This document shows positions 1 to 7,184 of a stretch of 32,223 bases of DNA, in pieces. Under the pieces are notes generated by a model, which saw only the letters and a program-made list of their open reading frames with translations, searched no databases and was not told the DNA's origin. The stretch's first letter is position 1; each line of letters begins with the position of its first letter. This stretch comes from Bacteroidales bacterium UBA6340 (GTDB lineage Bacteria > Bacteroidota > Bacteroidia > Bacteroidales > Paludibacteraceae), in contig DJSG01000045.1 of the NCBI GenBank assembly GCA_002440265.1, forward strand, positions 2,284 through 34,506, given 5' to 3'. The position numbers and the translations under genes were made by a program.

Positions 1-435
1 CTCACGCCCGACGAACTCCACAGTATTCTGCGCTACTCGTCTGTGAATAGCGCACCCCAACCCCAATCCACTCACCCCCTCTCCGCTCCCTTCGACCTCC
101 GTGATGGCGACTATTGCTGGTCACTCACCATTGGCATCCCCCTGTCATTATTGGGCATCACGCCCGCCATGTTCACTACATCCGAGACCTTGCAGACTGC
201 CGCTCCCGATGCTATGCCGGACAACGGCTTTACTCTCCATGGCAACTTCTATAAGTGTGGCGACCTCACTTCCGAACCCCACTACTTGAGTTGGGCACCC
301 GTCACCTTCGAGCACCCCAACTTCCACCTACCCGCCTTCTTTGGCAATCTGATACTTGAGCCCATCGGGCAAATACCATACTCAAATCACATAGCACCTA
401 CTCCCGCTGACCACGGCAACAAAGGGAGTAGTTAA
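1..435 (+). CDS. CBM9-like domain protein, C-terminal fragment
   Basis: The frame is open from base 1, so the gene begins upstream of the window. The visible GTG at 43 is internal and not a start. The last 60 or so residues carry the pattern that closes carbohydrate-binding family 9-like (DOMON-type) proteins of Bacteroidetes: NFYKCGD, then PHYLSW, then PNFH and FFGNLILE. Such proteins are usually secreted or periplasmic and are thought to bind sugars; this one cannot be assigned a ligand. After the fold ends there is a short Pro/His/Asn-rich tail. The next gene starts 35 bp downstream, but its base composition is clearly more AT-rich, so the two need not be functionally linked. Confidence 0.7.
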   Translation, partial: LTPDELHSILRYSSVNSAPQPQSTHPLSAPFDLRDGDYCWSLTIGIPLSLLGITPAMFTTSETLQTAAPDAMPDNGFTLHGNFYKCGDLTSEPHYLSWAPVTFEHPNFHLPAFFGNLILEPIGQIPYSNHIAPTPADHGNKGSS

Positions 436-470
436 AAGACAATATCATTAACCCTTAAAATTACAGTATT

Positions 471-1733
471 ATGAGAAAGCAAATCTTTTTCTTGAGTGTT
501 GGGCTAATCTTATTGGCACTATGTAGTTGCGATAAGAGTATGCAGAACGAAACAGAGACGAATGCCACTATGGCAAAAGTCAAGAAACGTGCGACAGCAA
601 GGTGGCAGCCATCAGAGTTGGGCAGTTGGTTTGTCAATCCTGCTTTAGATGATGAGTATCAGTTGTCCGAAGAGGAAATTGTGAGTGAGTTGTCCTCTTA
701 CGGCTTTTTGGACAACGAAGAGACGAAGGACATCACTCCTATTTATTTCGAGGATGTGATACCTACATTCTTTAAATCTCTCGTTGTAGAACCAGAAAGT
801 AATGAATGGTATGGTATCAACGTAGATGAGGTGATGAATATGTATATAGAATGGCCATCTATTGCATTTTATATTGTCAATACTTCTTCCGAGAAAGCCT
901 TCCTTACCACAGCGGACAGGCGCTATGCTTGCAATTTAATTCACTACCGCACTCCTTCTGTTTTATATCCCGAAGTTGTATCTGCGTATGAGGAAGTGGT
1001 AGATATGCTTTATACTCAAGGGTTAGGCGTGTCTTACAATAAGTTCGATAGTCTGACATTTGATTTAATTCATGATGCCTTTGGAGTCCCGAGACAAGAT
1101 GATTTGTTTAATTTAAAGATGTATATGTCTATGTTCCACATACAAAAATGGGTTGATTTGGGAGGAGGTGTAACCTATTGTGATAATATTAGACTTATTC
1201 ATCAAGAGGATCCATTGCTTACTGAAGATTACAGGTGGGGACAATGTGAGATATTTGGTGGTTGTGACCATAATTTGGCATCGGGTAGCATTGCGCTTTC
1301 GATACTTAAAATACTATGTTTGCATAACTATTCATGTAGATTAGAGGGAGAAGATTTTGATGGTGCTGCATATCGCGATAATAGGGATATGATAAACTAT
1401 TTTGCTTGGCGACTATATGATATCATAGAATCTGCGGGACAGTCTCGTTCACAACAAGGATTGAGGATTCTTACAGATTGTGGATTCCGCATACCTATGC
1501 GCGATGGATATGATATGCAAAAAGTGCGCTTGTCAATAAATGATGGAAAACCTGCTATAATTGAGAAACCCAATGGACATTGGGAACTTATTGATGGTTA
1601 TCAGGCCTTCGAAACAACTTGTGATAATTTTGCTTATTTATATTCAGTAGATAAAAATGAGTGTAAAACCTTCCATGCAGTTTGGGGATCTCCATATCCG
1701 TTGTATGATGTGTATTATTATGAACTTTATTAG
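471..1733 (+). CDS. C10 (streptopain-like) peptidase homologue, lipoprotein, nucleophile Cys replaced by Ser
   Basis: The N-terminus is a lipoprotein signal (hydrophobic stretch, then LCSC with the lipid-modified Cys near residue 20). Residues about 130-160 (FYIVNTSSEKAFLTTADRR) resemble the Spi/C10 prodomain pattern of Bacteroidetes C10 peptidases. The C-terminal half follows the C10 catalytic layout: WGQ at 256-258 (oxyanion Gln), then ASGSIALSIL at 270-279 where family members have G-C-V-A-T-A, and GHWELIDGY with His370. The nucleophile position is Ser273, encoded AGC, one base from TGC. A final VWG near the C-terminus matches the family's NWGW. I infer a catalytically dead or altered relative. 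Codon use is much more AT-rich than in the dcp gene downstream. No promoter motif was found. The family call rests on pattern matching alone. Confidence 0.6.
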   Translation: MRKQIFFLSVGLILLALCSCDKSMQNETETNATMAKVKKRATARWQPSELGSWFVNPALDDEYQLSEEEIVSELSSYGFLDNEETKDITPIYFEDVIPTFFKSLVVEPESNEWYGINVDEVMNMYIEWPSIAFYIVNTSSEKAFLTTADRRYACNLIHYRTPSVLYPEVVSAYEEVVDMLYTQGLGVSYNKFDSLTFDLIHDAFGVPRQDDLFNLKMYMSMFHIQKWVDLGGGVTYCDNIRLIHQEDPLLTEDYRWGQCEIFGGCDHNLASGSIALSILKILCLHNYSCRLEGEDFDGAAYRDNRDMINYFAWRLYDIIESAGQSRSQQGLRILTDCGFRIPMRDGYDMQKVRLSINDGKPAIIEKPNGHWELIDGYQAFETTCDNFAYLYSVDKNECKTFHAVWGSPYPLYDVYYYELY

Positions 1734-1744
1734 GTAAAATTACT

Positions 1745-2380
1745 ATGAAAATAAAGAAAATATTGACTTATGCTTTTGCATTTATTGGAGTCGCGTTACT
1801 TGTATGTACATCCTGCGAACCAGTTGAAATAAATGGTGGTGCAAACTTTACTCCCATAGATACCCCTACTATACAATACGATACATTATCATTTATACGA
1901 GGAAAAGAGCGCAGAGTGTGGGATGCACAAATGACGCACATCAGTCACAGGAATGGTATATTGCAGGCTCAGTTAGGCATACTTCCTCAGTGCGTTATTG
2001 AAGAACAAGATAGTGTTCCATATTTGTCTTTTAATGTGACTCTGATTGCAGAAACGCAAGATACATTGTTGCCATTGGGTACATATTCTACGACACAAGA
2101 TAAGTTGTTGTATATCTTGAATAATAAAAAATCTAATTTTGCGATGGGGGCAGAATGGTTCAAGGAATACAAACCATATCATTACAAGAATGCAATTGTA
2201 CACATTGGAAGGGATTCCGTACAGGGCTATTATTTGGAATTATGGGTGCAAATGGAGGAAGGTGAGAACCTGTATCTTTATTGCCCGCGTATAACGCGAC
2301 TATTCAGAAATGAGAATGGAGAGTTGATATATGCTTGCCCATATTATCCTGATAGTCAAGATGATGAAGATTTTTATTAA
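1745..2380 (+). CDS. small lipoprotein of unknown function, partner of the C10-like gene
   Basis: This 211-residue protein has a lipoprotein signal: a charged MKIKK start, a hydrophobic stretch, and VCTSC with the lipid-modified Cys near residue 24. The mature part is rich in aromatic and beta-prone residues with no motif I recognise, and ends in an acidic DSQDDEDFY tail. It begins 11 bp after the C10-like gene and shares its AT-rich composition, so the two probably form one transcription unit of common origin. In other Bacteroidetes and streptococci, C10 peptidases are sometimes paired with small inhibitor proteins of the staphostatin/Spi type. That role here would be pure inference from position. 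Confidence 0.6.
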   Translation: MKIKKILTYAFAFIGVALLVCTSCEPVEINGGANFTPIDTPTIQYDTLSFIRGKERRVWDAQMTHISHRNGILQAQLGILPQCVIEEQDSVPYLSFNVTLIAETQDTLLPLGTYSTTQDKLLYILNNKKSNFAMGAEWFKEYKPYHYKNAIVHIGRDSVQGYYLELWVQMEEGENLYLYCPRITRLFRNENGELIYACPYYPDSQDDEDFY

Positions 2381-2429
2381 CGAGGATTGCAGTGTCTTGA
2401 TTACGTAAAAACAACAAATCAATAAATAA

Positions 2430-4574
2430 ATGAAGAAACTTTTAATTGCTATGGCTGCTATTGCAGTATCTGTCTCGGCGATGGCTGAGACCAATCCGTT
2501 CTTCGACTACAAGAATTGGAAGACCCCGCACCAGACGTATCCCTTCAAGGAGATTCGTCCTGAGCACTACATGCCCGCCTTCGAGGAGGGAATGAAACAA
2601 GGACTCGCAGAGATTGACGCTATTGCCAACAACCCTGCGGCACCTACTTTCCAAAACACCATCGAGGCGTACGAGAAGTCGGGGCAACTCCTCTCTATCG
2701 TGGCAGGCTGCTTCTACAACCTCACCCACGCAGAGACCAACGAGCAACTCCAGCAGATTGAGATGGAACTCTCGCCCAAGATGTCGGAGTATTCGGCTAC
2801 CATTCGCCTGAACGAGAAACTGTTCCAACGCATCAAGGCGGTGTACGACCAACGCGGTTCGCTTCACCTCAACAAGGAGCAGGCAAAACTGTTGGAAGAC
2901 ATCTACGAGTCCTTTGCCAACAACGGTGCCAACCTCAGTCCCGAAGACAAACAGACGTATCGCGAGTTGTCGGCACGCTTGAGCAAACTCACCCTCACCT
3001 ACGGTCAGAACGTGCTCAAAGCCACCAACGCATGGACGATGCTCGTTACCCGTGAGGAAGACCTTGCCGGCATCAACGACGACACCAAGGCTATGCTTCG
3101 TGCCAATGCCGAGAAGGCAGGCAAAGAGGGTTGGCTGCTCAACCTCAAGCCCACCACCTACATCCCCGTGATGCAGGACTGCGCTAACCGCGACCTCCGC
3201 CGTGAACTCTACACCGCCTACAACAGCCGCTGCATAGGGGGCGAGTTCGACAACACCCAAGTCATCATCGACATCGTCAACACCCGTCTTGAGTTGGCCA
3301 AACTCTTCGGAAAACGCAACTACGCCGAGAAGTCGCTCTACAAGACCTGCGCCGACAATCAGGAGACCGTGATGTCGTTCCTCGACCAACTGCGTGAGAA
3401 CTATATGCCCGTTGCTGTGCAGGAAGTGGCTGAACTGCAGGAGTTTGCTACTGCACACGGGCTCTATGCCACCCTGCAATCGTGGGACTGGAGTTACTAT
3501 TCCAAACAACTCAAAGAGGAGAAATACGCTATCTCCGACGATGTACTGCGCCCCTATTTTGAACTTGAGAACGTGAAACAAGGCGTGTTCGGGCTCGCCA
3601 AGCGCCTCTATGGTCTGACCTTCAAGGAGAACAAGAATATCCAAGTCTATAACCCCGAAGTGTCTGCTTATGAGGTGTTTGACCAAAAGGGCAAGTTCCT
3701 TGCCGTGTACTATTGCGACTTCCACCCGCGTGACGGCAAGCGTGGCGGCGCATGGATGAACGACTTCCAACCGCAGTATCGCGAGGGCAAGAAAGACCAT
3801 CGTCCGCACATCGTGAATGTGATGAACTTCACCCGCGCAACGGCTGACAAGCCTGCTTTGCTGACTTATGACGAGGTCGAGACCTTCCTGCACGAGTTCG
3901 GTCATGCACTCCATGGCATGCTCACCAAGTGCCAATACTCGGCATTGTCGGGCACCAGCGTACCCCGCGACTTCGTGGAGTTGCCTTCGCAGTTCAATGA
4001 GAACTTCCTCGGCGAGAAAGAGTTCCTTGACACTTTTGCCAAAAACTACCTCACGGGCGAGGCTATCCCGCAAGAACTCATCGACAAGATTCAGGCATCC
4101 AACACCTACCACGCTGCTTATGCGTGCGTGCGCCAACTCTCGTTCTGCTATCTTGATATGGCATGGCACACCATTACCACGCCTTTCACCGTTCCCGCTG
4201 ACCTGACCACCGAAGAGGCTGTCATCAAGTTTGGTAACGATGCCATGGCTTCCGTACAAGTGCTGCCCAACGTGCCCGGCACGCAGATGGAGACGGCATT
4301 CACCCATATCTTCTCGGGTGGCTATGCCGCAGGTTATTACTCGTACAAGTGGTCGGAACTCCTTGATGCTGATGCATTTAGCGTATTCAAAGAGGCTCAG
4401 AAGAAGAACGGTTCAATCTTCGACAAGAAGGCAGCCGACCTCTTCCGCAAGAATGTTCTCGAGCGCGGTGGAACGGAGAAACCGATGGACCTCTATCGCC
4501 GTTTCCGTGGTGGCGAACCTTCCGTCAATGCCCTCCTCGAGCGCGACGGCATCAAGGCTATCGTAATCAAATAA
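2430..4574 (+). CDS. dcp: M3 family peptidyl-dipeptidase, secreted
   Basis: A zinc metallopeptidase of the M3 family (Dcp/oligopeptidase A), which removes C-terminal dipeptides from short peptides. The zinc site is HEFGH at residues 488-492, with Glu517 at the spacing expected for the third ligand (29 residues after the first His). The downstream GYAAGYYSYKWSE block is the family's C-terminal substrate-binding signature. At 714 residues it is full length. Unlike E. coli Dcp it starts with a clear signal peptide (MKKLLIAMAAIAVSVSAMAE), so it should act in the periplasm, presumably finishing the breakdown of peptides taken up from outside. Composition is GC-richer than the two genes before it. 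A long antisense open frame opposite this gene is a shadow. Confidence 0.93.
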   Translation: MKKLLIAMAAIAVSVSAMAETNPFFDYKNWKTPHQTYPFKEIRPEHYMPAFEEGMKQGLAEIDAIANNPAAPTFQNTIEAYEKSGQLLSIVAGCFYNLTHAETNEQLQQIEMELSPKMSEYSATIRLNEKLFQRIKAVYDQRGSLHLNKEQAKLLEDIYESFANNGANLSPEDKQTYRELSARLSKLTLTYGQNVLKATNAWTMLVTREEDLAGINDDTKAMLRANAEKAGKEGWLLNLKPTTYIPVMQDCANRDLRRELYTAYNSRCIGGEFDNTQVIIDIVNTRLELAKLFGKRNYAEKSLYKTCADNQETVMSFLDQLRENYMPVAVQEVAELQEFATAHGLYATLQSWDWSYYSKQLKEEKYAISDDVLRPYFELENVKQGVFGLAKRLYGLTFKENKNIQVYNPEVSAYEVFDQKGKFLAVYYCDFHPRDGKRGGAWMNDFQPQYREGKKDHRPHIVNVMNFTRATADKPALLTYDEVETFLHEFGHALHGMLTKCQYSALSGTSVPRDFVELPSQFNENFLGEKEFLDTFAKNYLTGEAIPQELIDKIQASNTYHAAYACVRQLSFCYLDMAWHTITTPFTVPADLTTEEAVIKFGNDAMASVQVLPNVPGTQMETAFTHIFSGGYAAGYYSYKWSELLDADAFSVFKEAQKKNGSIFDKKAADLFRKNVLERGGTEKPMDLYRRFRGGEPSVNALLERDGIKAIVIK

Positions 4575-4606
4575 TCTTGTCTTATACTTAAGAATTGCAA
4601 GTAGCA

Positions 4607-4638
4607 AATGCGCAATGTGTAATTCAATGCGCAATGAA
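4607..4638. repeat. AATGCGCAATG-type imperfect repeat, copy 1
   Basis: Two AATGCGCAATG units separated by ten bases, just after dcp. The same short word recurs at 4933-4998 and, in opposite orientation, at 14870-14908. All copies are intergenic. A fragment AGGGAGGGGCT follows immediately at about 4645-4655 and resembles half of the palindromic element at 20128-20156. Confidence 0.6.
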
Positions 4639-4760
4639 ATGAAAAGGGAGGGGCTGTTTGTCTCTCTCTTCGTTTTTAGGCAACTATATAAATTTCAACA
4701 AACACCCTTGCAAAAATGTGAATTTGCTCTTGGTAAGGTCTCGGCCAAATGCTGAATAAA

Positions 4761-4814
4761 CTAGAAAAACTAGAAAAACTAGGAGAACTAGAAGAACTAG
4801 AAGAACTAGAAGAT
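4761..4814. repeat. 9-bp tandem repeat, CTAGAARAA, six units
   Basis: Six consecutive 9-mers: CTAGAAAAA twice, CTAGGAGAA, CTAGAAGAA twice, CTAGAAGAT. No reading frame of interest runs through it. Read on the other strand, the unit is the same word as the 9-mer that makes the Ser/Thr tract in the hydrolase gene at 19604-19891 (AGTACTTCT, which is CTAGAAGTA in reverse and rotated). Confidence 0.85.
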
Positions 4815-4895
4815 ATACTATGAGATATAAAAAAAGAAGTCTTAGAAAATATATAGGACTCAGAATACACGGAACATCCGACTAACAGAAAAACC

Positions 4896-4919
4896 TGACA
4901 ACATGACAACCTGACAACC
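4896..4919. repeat. 8-bp tandem repeat, TGACAAC(A/C), three units
   Basis: Three head-to-tail 8-mers, TGACAACA, TGACAACC, TGACAACC. They lie in the non-coding stretch 4575-5043, which otherwise holds only the other repeats listed here and the promoter at 5000-5030. Confidence 0.75.
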
Positions 4920-4932
4920 TTACAAGGGGTAT

Positions 4933-4998
4933 GTGCAATGCGTAATGCACGTTTCAATGCGTAATACGTAATGCACAATGCGTAATGTATGATGCGAT
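4933..4998. repeat. AATGCGTAATGCAC-type imperfect repeat, copy 2
   Basis: A run of CAATGCGTAATGCAC-like words with a period near 10 bases, ending just upstream of the promoter of the kinase-RapZ gene. Parts are self-complementary (GTGCA/TGCAC arms), so a weak hairpin is possible. Same word family as at 4607-4638 and 14870-14908. Confidence 0.7.
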
Positions 4999-4999
4999 A

Positions 5000-5030
5000 T
5001 TGCATAATTCGTATGTTTTTTGTACCTTTG
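5000..5030 (+). promoter_or_regulatory. Bacteroidota sigma-ABfr type promoter
   Basis: TTG at 5000-5002, a spacer of exactly 20 bases, then TACCTTTG at 5023-5030. This matches the established Bacteroidota -33/-7 consensus. Transcription should begin around 5036, leaving a leader of only about 10-20 bases before the start codon at 5044 or 5053. It rules out the TTG at 5020 as the translation start. Confidence 0.8.
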
Positions 5031-5052
5031 CAGGCTATTCGGAATGAGAAAT

Positions 5053-6498
5053 ATGGCAAAGTCACTGAATCAACTGTTTTACGAAGCCACCGGCAAGAAA
5101 GTCGGTGAGCAAACGGCATTGACTGCTTCGGGCAGCAACAGGAAATACTATCGCATTGCGAGTGAGGACGGAAGTACCTCATTGATTGGTGTGCAAGGCA
5201 CGTCCCACGACGAGAACCACGCTTTCCTGTATATGGCACAGCATTTCCTCGCGCAGGGACTCAACGTGCCGCGCGTGCTGGCGGTGAGCGATGACGAGAT
5301 GTGCTACGTGCAGGAGGATTTGGGCAACACGTTACTATTTGACTATATTGCGGACGGTCGCAAGACGGGTGTCTTCTCCGCCAAAGAGAAAGAGATGCTC
5401 CGCCGTACGATGCGGGCGTTGGCACAGTTTCAGGTAGTGGGTGCCAGGGACTTTGATTTCAACCAATGCTACCCGCAACCGGAGTTCAACCTGCGGTCGA
5501 TATTATGGGATTTGAACTATTTCAAGTACTGTTTCCTCAAGGCGACAGGGCTTGATTTTCAGGAGGATAAGTTGGAAAACGAGTTTGAGCGGCTTGCCTA
5601 TATCCTCTTGCAAAACAGGATGAACGCCTTTATGTACCGCGATTTTCAGTCGCGCAATGTGATGATACGCGAAACCGATGGTACAGAGGTGCCGTATTTT
5701 ATTGATTTTCAAGGCGGACGACGCGGACCGGTGTACTATGACGTGGCTTCGTTCTTGTGGCAAGCCAAGGCGAATTTCCACCCCGATTTGCGTGAGGAAC
5801 TGATAGAGGTGTACCTTGACGAGTTGCAGAAGTATATGCCCGTTGACAAGGATGAGTTCTACGAAACATTGAAGCATTTCGTGCTTTTCCGCACGATGCA
5901 GGTGTTGGGTGCATACGGTTTCCGCGGGTATTTCGAGAAAAAACCGCACTTCCTGCAATCCATACCTTTTGCCATTGAGAACCTACGCGCGTTGCTCAAG
6001 TATGCGAGCGACGACTACCCGTATCTGATTGAGGTACTGCAGAATATGACGGAGATGAAACAGTTCAAAGAGGTGGGTGTGCGCAAACCGCTGGTGGTGC
6101 GTGTGTATAGTTTCTCGTACAAAAAAGGTATTCCTGCGGATAGCAGTGGCAATGGCGGAGGTTTTGTTTTCGACTGCCGTGCCATCAACAATCCGGGCAA
6201 GTATGAGCGTTTCAATTTCTTCACGGGCATGGACGAGAATGTGATTCAGTTCTTGGAGGAGGATGGCGAGATAACGCCCTTCCTGGAGCAGGCGTATCAG
6301 TTGGTGGACTTTAGCGTCAAACGTTATATGGACCGTGGTTTTCAGAACCTGATGGTCTCTTTCGGTTGCACGGGCGGGCAACACCGCTCGGTGTATGCGG
6401 CGGAAAAGATGGCGGAGCATATCAACAAGAAGTTCGGCGTGGAGGTGCAACTCATTCACCGTGAGCAGAATATGGAGAAAGTGCTCAATGCACATTAA
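5053..6498 (+). CDS. amino-sugar-kinase-like phosphotransferase fused to RapZ C-terminal domain
   Basis: Residues 1 to about 330 form an aminoglycoside/choline-kinase-like (APH, COG3178/AmgK type) domain: SGSNRKYYR, VQEDLGN, the catalytic loop YRDFQSRN with Asp197, and the metal-binding IDFQGG with Asp218. Residues about 345-475 match the C-terminal domain of RapZ, including VYSFSYKKG, FDCRAINNPG and CTGGQHRS at 439-446. The RapZ N-terminal Walker-A kinase domain is absent and the APH domain stands in its place. AmgK-type kinases phosphorylate MurNAc/GlcNAc, and the RapZ C-domain senses glucosamine-6-phosphate in E. coli. A cell-wall amino-sugar sensing or recycling role is therefore a reasonable inference. 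ATG at 5044 is an alternative start; 5053 leaves a longer leader after the promoter. It heads a long co-directional gene run. Confidence 0.85.
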   Translation: MAKSLNQLFYEATGKKVGEQTALTASGSNRKYYRIASEDGSTSLIGVQGTSHDENHAFLYMAQHFLAQGLNVPRVLAVSDDEMCYVQEDLGNTLLFDYIADGRKTGVFSAKEKEMLRRTMRALAQFQVVGARDFDFNQCYPQPEFNLRSILWDLNYFKYCFLKATGLDFQEDKLENEFERLAYILLQNRMNAFMYRDFQSRNVMIRETDGTEVPYFIDFQGGRRGPVYYDVASFLWQAKANFHPDLREELIEVYLDELQKYMPVDKDEFYETLKHFVLFRTMQVLGAYGFRGYFEKKPHFLQSIPFAIENLRALLKYASDDYPYLIEVLQNMTEMKQFKEVGVRKPLVVRVYSFSYKKGIPADSSGNGGGFVFDCRAINNPGKYERFNFFTGMDENVIQFLEEDGEITPFLEQAYQLVDFSVKRYMDRGFQNLMVSFGCTGGQHRSVYAAEKMAEHINKKFGVEVQLIHREQNMEKVLNAH

Positions 6499-6527
6499 CT
6501 ATTAACTATTACTTATACCACAGGTAT

Positions 6528-7163
6528 ATGAAGTTACTGTTTGTCCTGCTGACTATGCTGACCACGTACTCACAGAGTACGTTTCACACCGAGTGCCCCG
6601 TGGAGGTGAATGCCTCGCAAGAGGCGTGCAATGCGGTGATTGATACGCTGATACACCAACTGCAAACAGACCCCCAACTGCTTTCGCCGTGGGCGTTTGC
6701 GGGTACAGGTGAGCAAACAGACGACAGCAAAAACGCCATCTACCTGATATGGAAAGAGTCCGAATACAACCCCGAGACGCACTACAGCCGACTGCTGTTC
6801 GATATTCTCGTCAATGGCAAACCACAGTTCAAGGACGCGGTGATAGAGAGCCTTGTGACGGACACAATGGCAGGCGACAGACGTGACATACGGGTGGATA
6901 TTTACTATTCTGGGGCTATCCTCAAACAGGCGTGGGGTAACTTTCACGTGCTGCCTACGGGCGACAGCACCGCCACTATGTCGATTGATGTGCATATCAA
7001 GTTCGGGTGGTTCTTCCGCATCTTCATCTCCCGCAAAGTGTATAGCGAGACCATCGACTGGCGCGTGGAGCGTTTTATGCAGAACCTGAAGATGGCAGCC
7101 GAAGGAGGCAATCCTACGGATGCGTATTGGCGAGAGATAGACGCACAAGCAGAAAAAAAATAA
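6528..7163 (+). CDS. secreted protein of unknown function
   Basis: A 211-residue protein with a short signal peptide (MKLLFVLLTMLTTYSQS) and no family I recognise. The mature part alternates polar helices and beta-prone stretches. A conserved-looking core around GWFFRIFISRKVYSETIDWRVERFMQNLK precedes a charged tail ending in KK. No lipobox and no membrane segment beyond the signal, so it is probably periplasmic. It starts 29 bp after the kinase-RapZ gene in the same direction, with no terminator between, and is followed 21 bp later by another secreted-protein gene. No function is proposed. Confidence 0.7.
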   Translation: MKLLFVLLTMLTTYSQSTFHTECPVEVNASQEACNAVIDTLIHQLQTDPQLLSPWAFAGTGEQTDDSKNAIYLIWKESEYNPETHYSRLLFDILVNGKPQFKDAVIESLVTDTMAGDRRDIRVDIYYSGAILKQAWGNFHVLPTGDSTATMSIDVHIKFGWFFRIFISRKVYSETIDWRVERFMQNLKMAAEGGNPTDAYWREIDAQAEKK

Positions 7164-7184
7164 TGTTTTCCAAAATATATTAGT

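Noticed and set aside
2442..4307. 621-codon open frame antisense to dcp
   Set aside because: It lies wholly opposite a well-supported M3 peptidase and shows no signal, domain or start context; long antisense frames are common opposite GC-rich genes.
5020..5052. TTG at 5020 as start of the kinase-RapZ protein
   Set aside because: It overlaps the TACCTTTG promoter element, so it would lie upstream of the transcription start.
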